DNA from: Rickettsiales bacterium
Lineage (GTDB): Bacteria > Pseudomonadota > Alphaproteobacteria > Rickettsiales > UBA3002
NCBI GenBank assembly: GCA_021300075.1
Contig: JAJTIB010000203.1
Coordinates: forward strand, 1 to 5,658
Reading direction: 5' to 3'
DNA length: 5,658 nt
Part shown: positions 5,171 through 5,658 of the stretch, one piece after another
How the letters are laid out: each line of letters starts with the position of its first letter
Numbering within the stretch: the first letter of the stretch is position 1
Position numbers and translations under genes: made by a program
Notes under the pieces: generated by a model
Seen by the model: only the letters and a program-made list of their open reading frames with translations
Databases searched by the model: none
What the model was told of the DNA's origin: nothing

Positions 5171-5658
5171 ATGACCAAGAAAAAAACCTCAGCAAAGCGC
5201 GCTGCTCCGCTGAAATCCCCCGCACACAAACAATCTTCTCCCCACAACTGGGCGGAGAAGAGCGCGAATCTCTATCAACTTCCGTTTGCACAAGGTGACG
5301 TGAATCAAGCCTCCAGACAGATGCAGTCAATGGCGGAAGATGCCATGAAGGTGGGCGCGGAATTCATGCAGAAATTTGTGGGTTCGGCCGATACGGGTTT
5401 TGATGCCTCCAAAATGATGAACGCATTTGACCCCGCGAAAATGATGGGTAATTTTGACGTCTCTAAAATGATGAGTGCGTTTGACTCATCGAAGATGCTG
5501 ACGGCTTTCCAGCCCCATAAGACAGGGGAACATGTCTTCGCTTTCAGCAAAGATTCTGCCGAGCAACTGCAAAAATCGGCAGCCGCGACCACTCGCGCCG
5601 TGAATGAAGCCACCGAACTCTCGCGCGAAAATGCTGAAGCGGCGATGGAGTGTGGGAA
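5171..5658 (+). CDS. Phasin family protein (PHA granule-associated), 3' end outside the window
   Basis: The open frame gives 162 residues without a stop before the window ends. The N-terminus is Lys/Ala-rich and likely disordered (MTKKKTSAKRAA). A helical stretch (residues 45-72) follows, then four tandem nine-residue repeats of the form F-D-x-[SA]-K-M-[ML]-x-x (77-85, 86-94, 95-103, 104-112). From about 120 onward a heptad-like Ala/Glu-rich helix (SAEQLQKSAAATTRAVNEAT, then LSRENAEAAMECG) resembles the phasin_2 domain. Phasins coat polyhydroxyalkanoate granules, controlling their number and size. The gene has its own promoter, a ribosome site and a nearby PhaR-type palindrome, which strengthens the assignment. 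Without the C-terminus a different coiled-coil granule protein cannot be excluded. Confidence 0.8.
   Translation, partial: MTKKKTSAKRAAPLKSPAHKQSSPHNWAEKSANLYQLPFAQGDVNQASRQMQSMAEDAMKVGAEFMQKFVGSADTGFDASKMMNAFDPAKMMGNFDVSKMMSAFDSSKMLTAFQPHKTGEHVFAFSKDSAEQLQKSAAATTRAVNEATELSRENAEAAMECG
5399..5506 (+). repeat. Four 27-bp in-frame tandem repeats inside the phasin gene
   Basis: Units at 5399-5425, 5426-5452, 5453-5479 and 5480-5506 each encode F-D-x-[SA]-K-M-[ML]-x-x. A partial fifth (Phe, then QPHK) follows. The DNA units differ at many third positions, so the array is diverged and selection appears to act on the protein, with invariant Phe, Asp, Lys and the first Met. Confidence 0.9.

Noticed and set aside
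5305..5613. Minus-strand open frame of 102 codons opposite the phasin gene
   Set aside because: Its apparent repeats (IILE-like units) are just the complement of the phasin repeats. It has no ribosome site or family similarity.
1..5658. CRISPR array, insertion sequence or phage attachment site, searched for because of the tRNA and the repeats
   Set aside because: There are no regularly spaced repeats with unique spacers, no transposase or integrase, and no duplicated tRNA 3' end within the window.

Overview
The window looks like a piece of an alphaproteobacterial chromosome with moderate to high GC. The grounds are a CCA-encoding tRNA-Asn, a phasin of the polyhydroxyalkanoate (PHA) granule type, a full-length cobalamin-independent methionine synthase, and short intergenic regions. 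The lineage call is inference; there is no rRNA or other strong taxonomic marker.

Layout from left to right. Positions 1-66 hold no recognisable gene but contain a small AT-rich hairpin. A perfect 19-bp stem-loop (67-110) abuts the 3' end of a minus-strand tRNA-Asn(GTT) (110-184) and should terminate it. A plus-strand CPBP-family intramembrane protease-like gene follows (about 238-975). A 188-bp gap carries a long-range inverted repeat and, at its right edge, an extended -10 promoter placed so that the next gene may be transcribed as a leaderless mRNA. Two tandem paralogous seven-helix ceramidase-family (CREST superfamily) membrane hydrolases follow (1164-1865 and 1862-2530). They overlap by ATGA and both keep the complete Ser/His/Asp/His/His metal site. 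After a short leader with its own plausible promoter comes metE (2653-4971), with all zinc ligands present. The metE-phasin gap (4972-5170) contains a terminator-like hairpin that competes with an upstream hairpin, then a phasin promoter. Just upstream of that promoter is a perfect CTGC-N3-GCAG palindrome, the type of site reported for the PHA regulator PhaR. The phasin gene (5171 onward) is cut by the window end and carries four in-frame copies of a nine-residue repeat.

Functionally there are three units: a tRNA, a run of three membrane-embedded hydrolases that may act on lipids or membrane proteins, and metabolic genes (methionine synthesis; carbon-storage granule coat). The most unusual items are the translationally coupled pair of diverged ceramidase-like enzymes behind an apparently leaderless promoter, and the repeat-bearing phasin with its probable PhaR operator.
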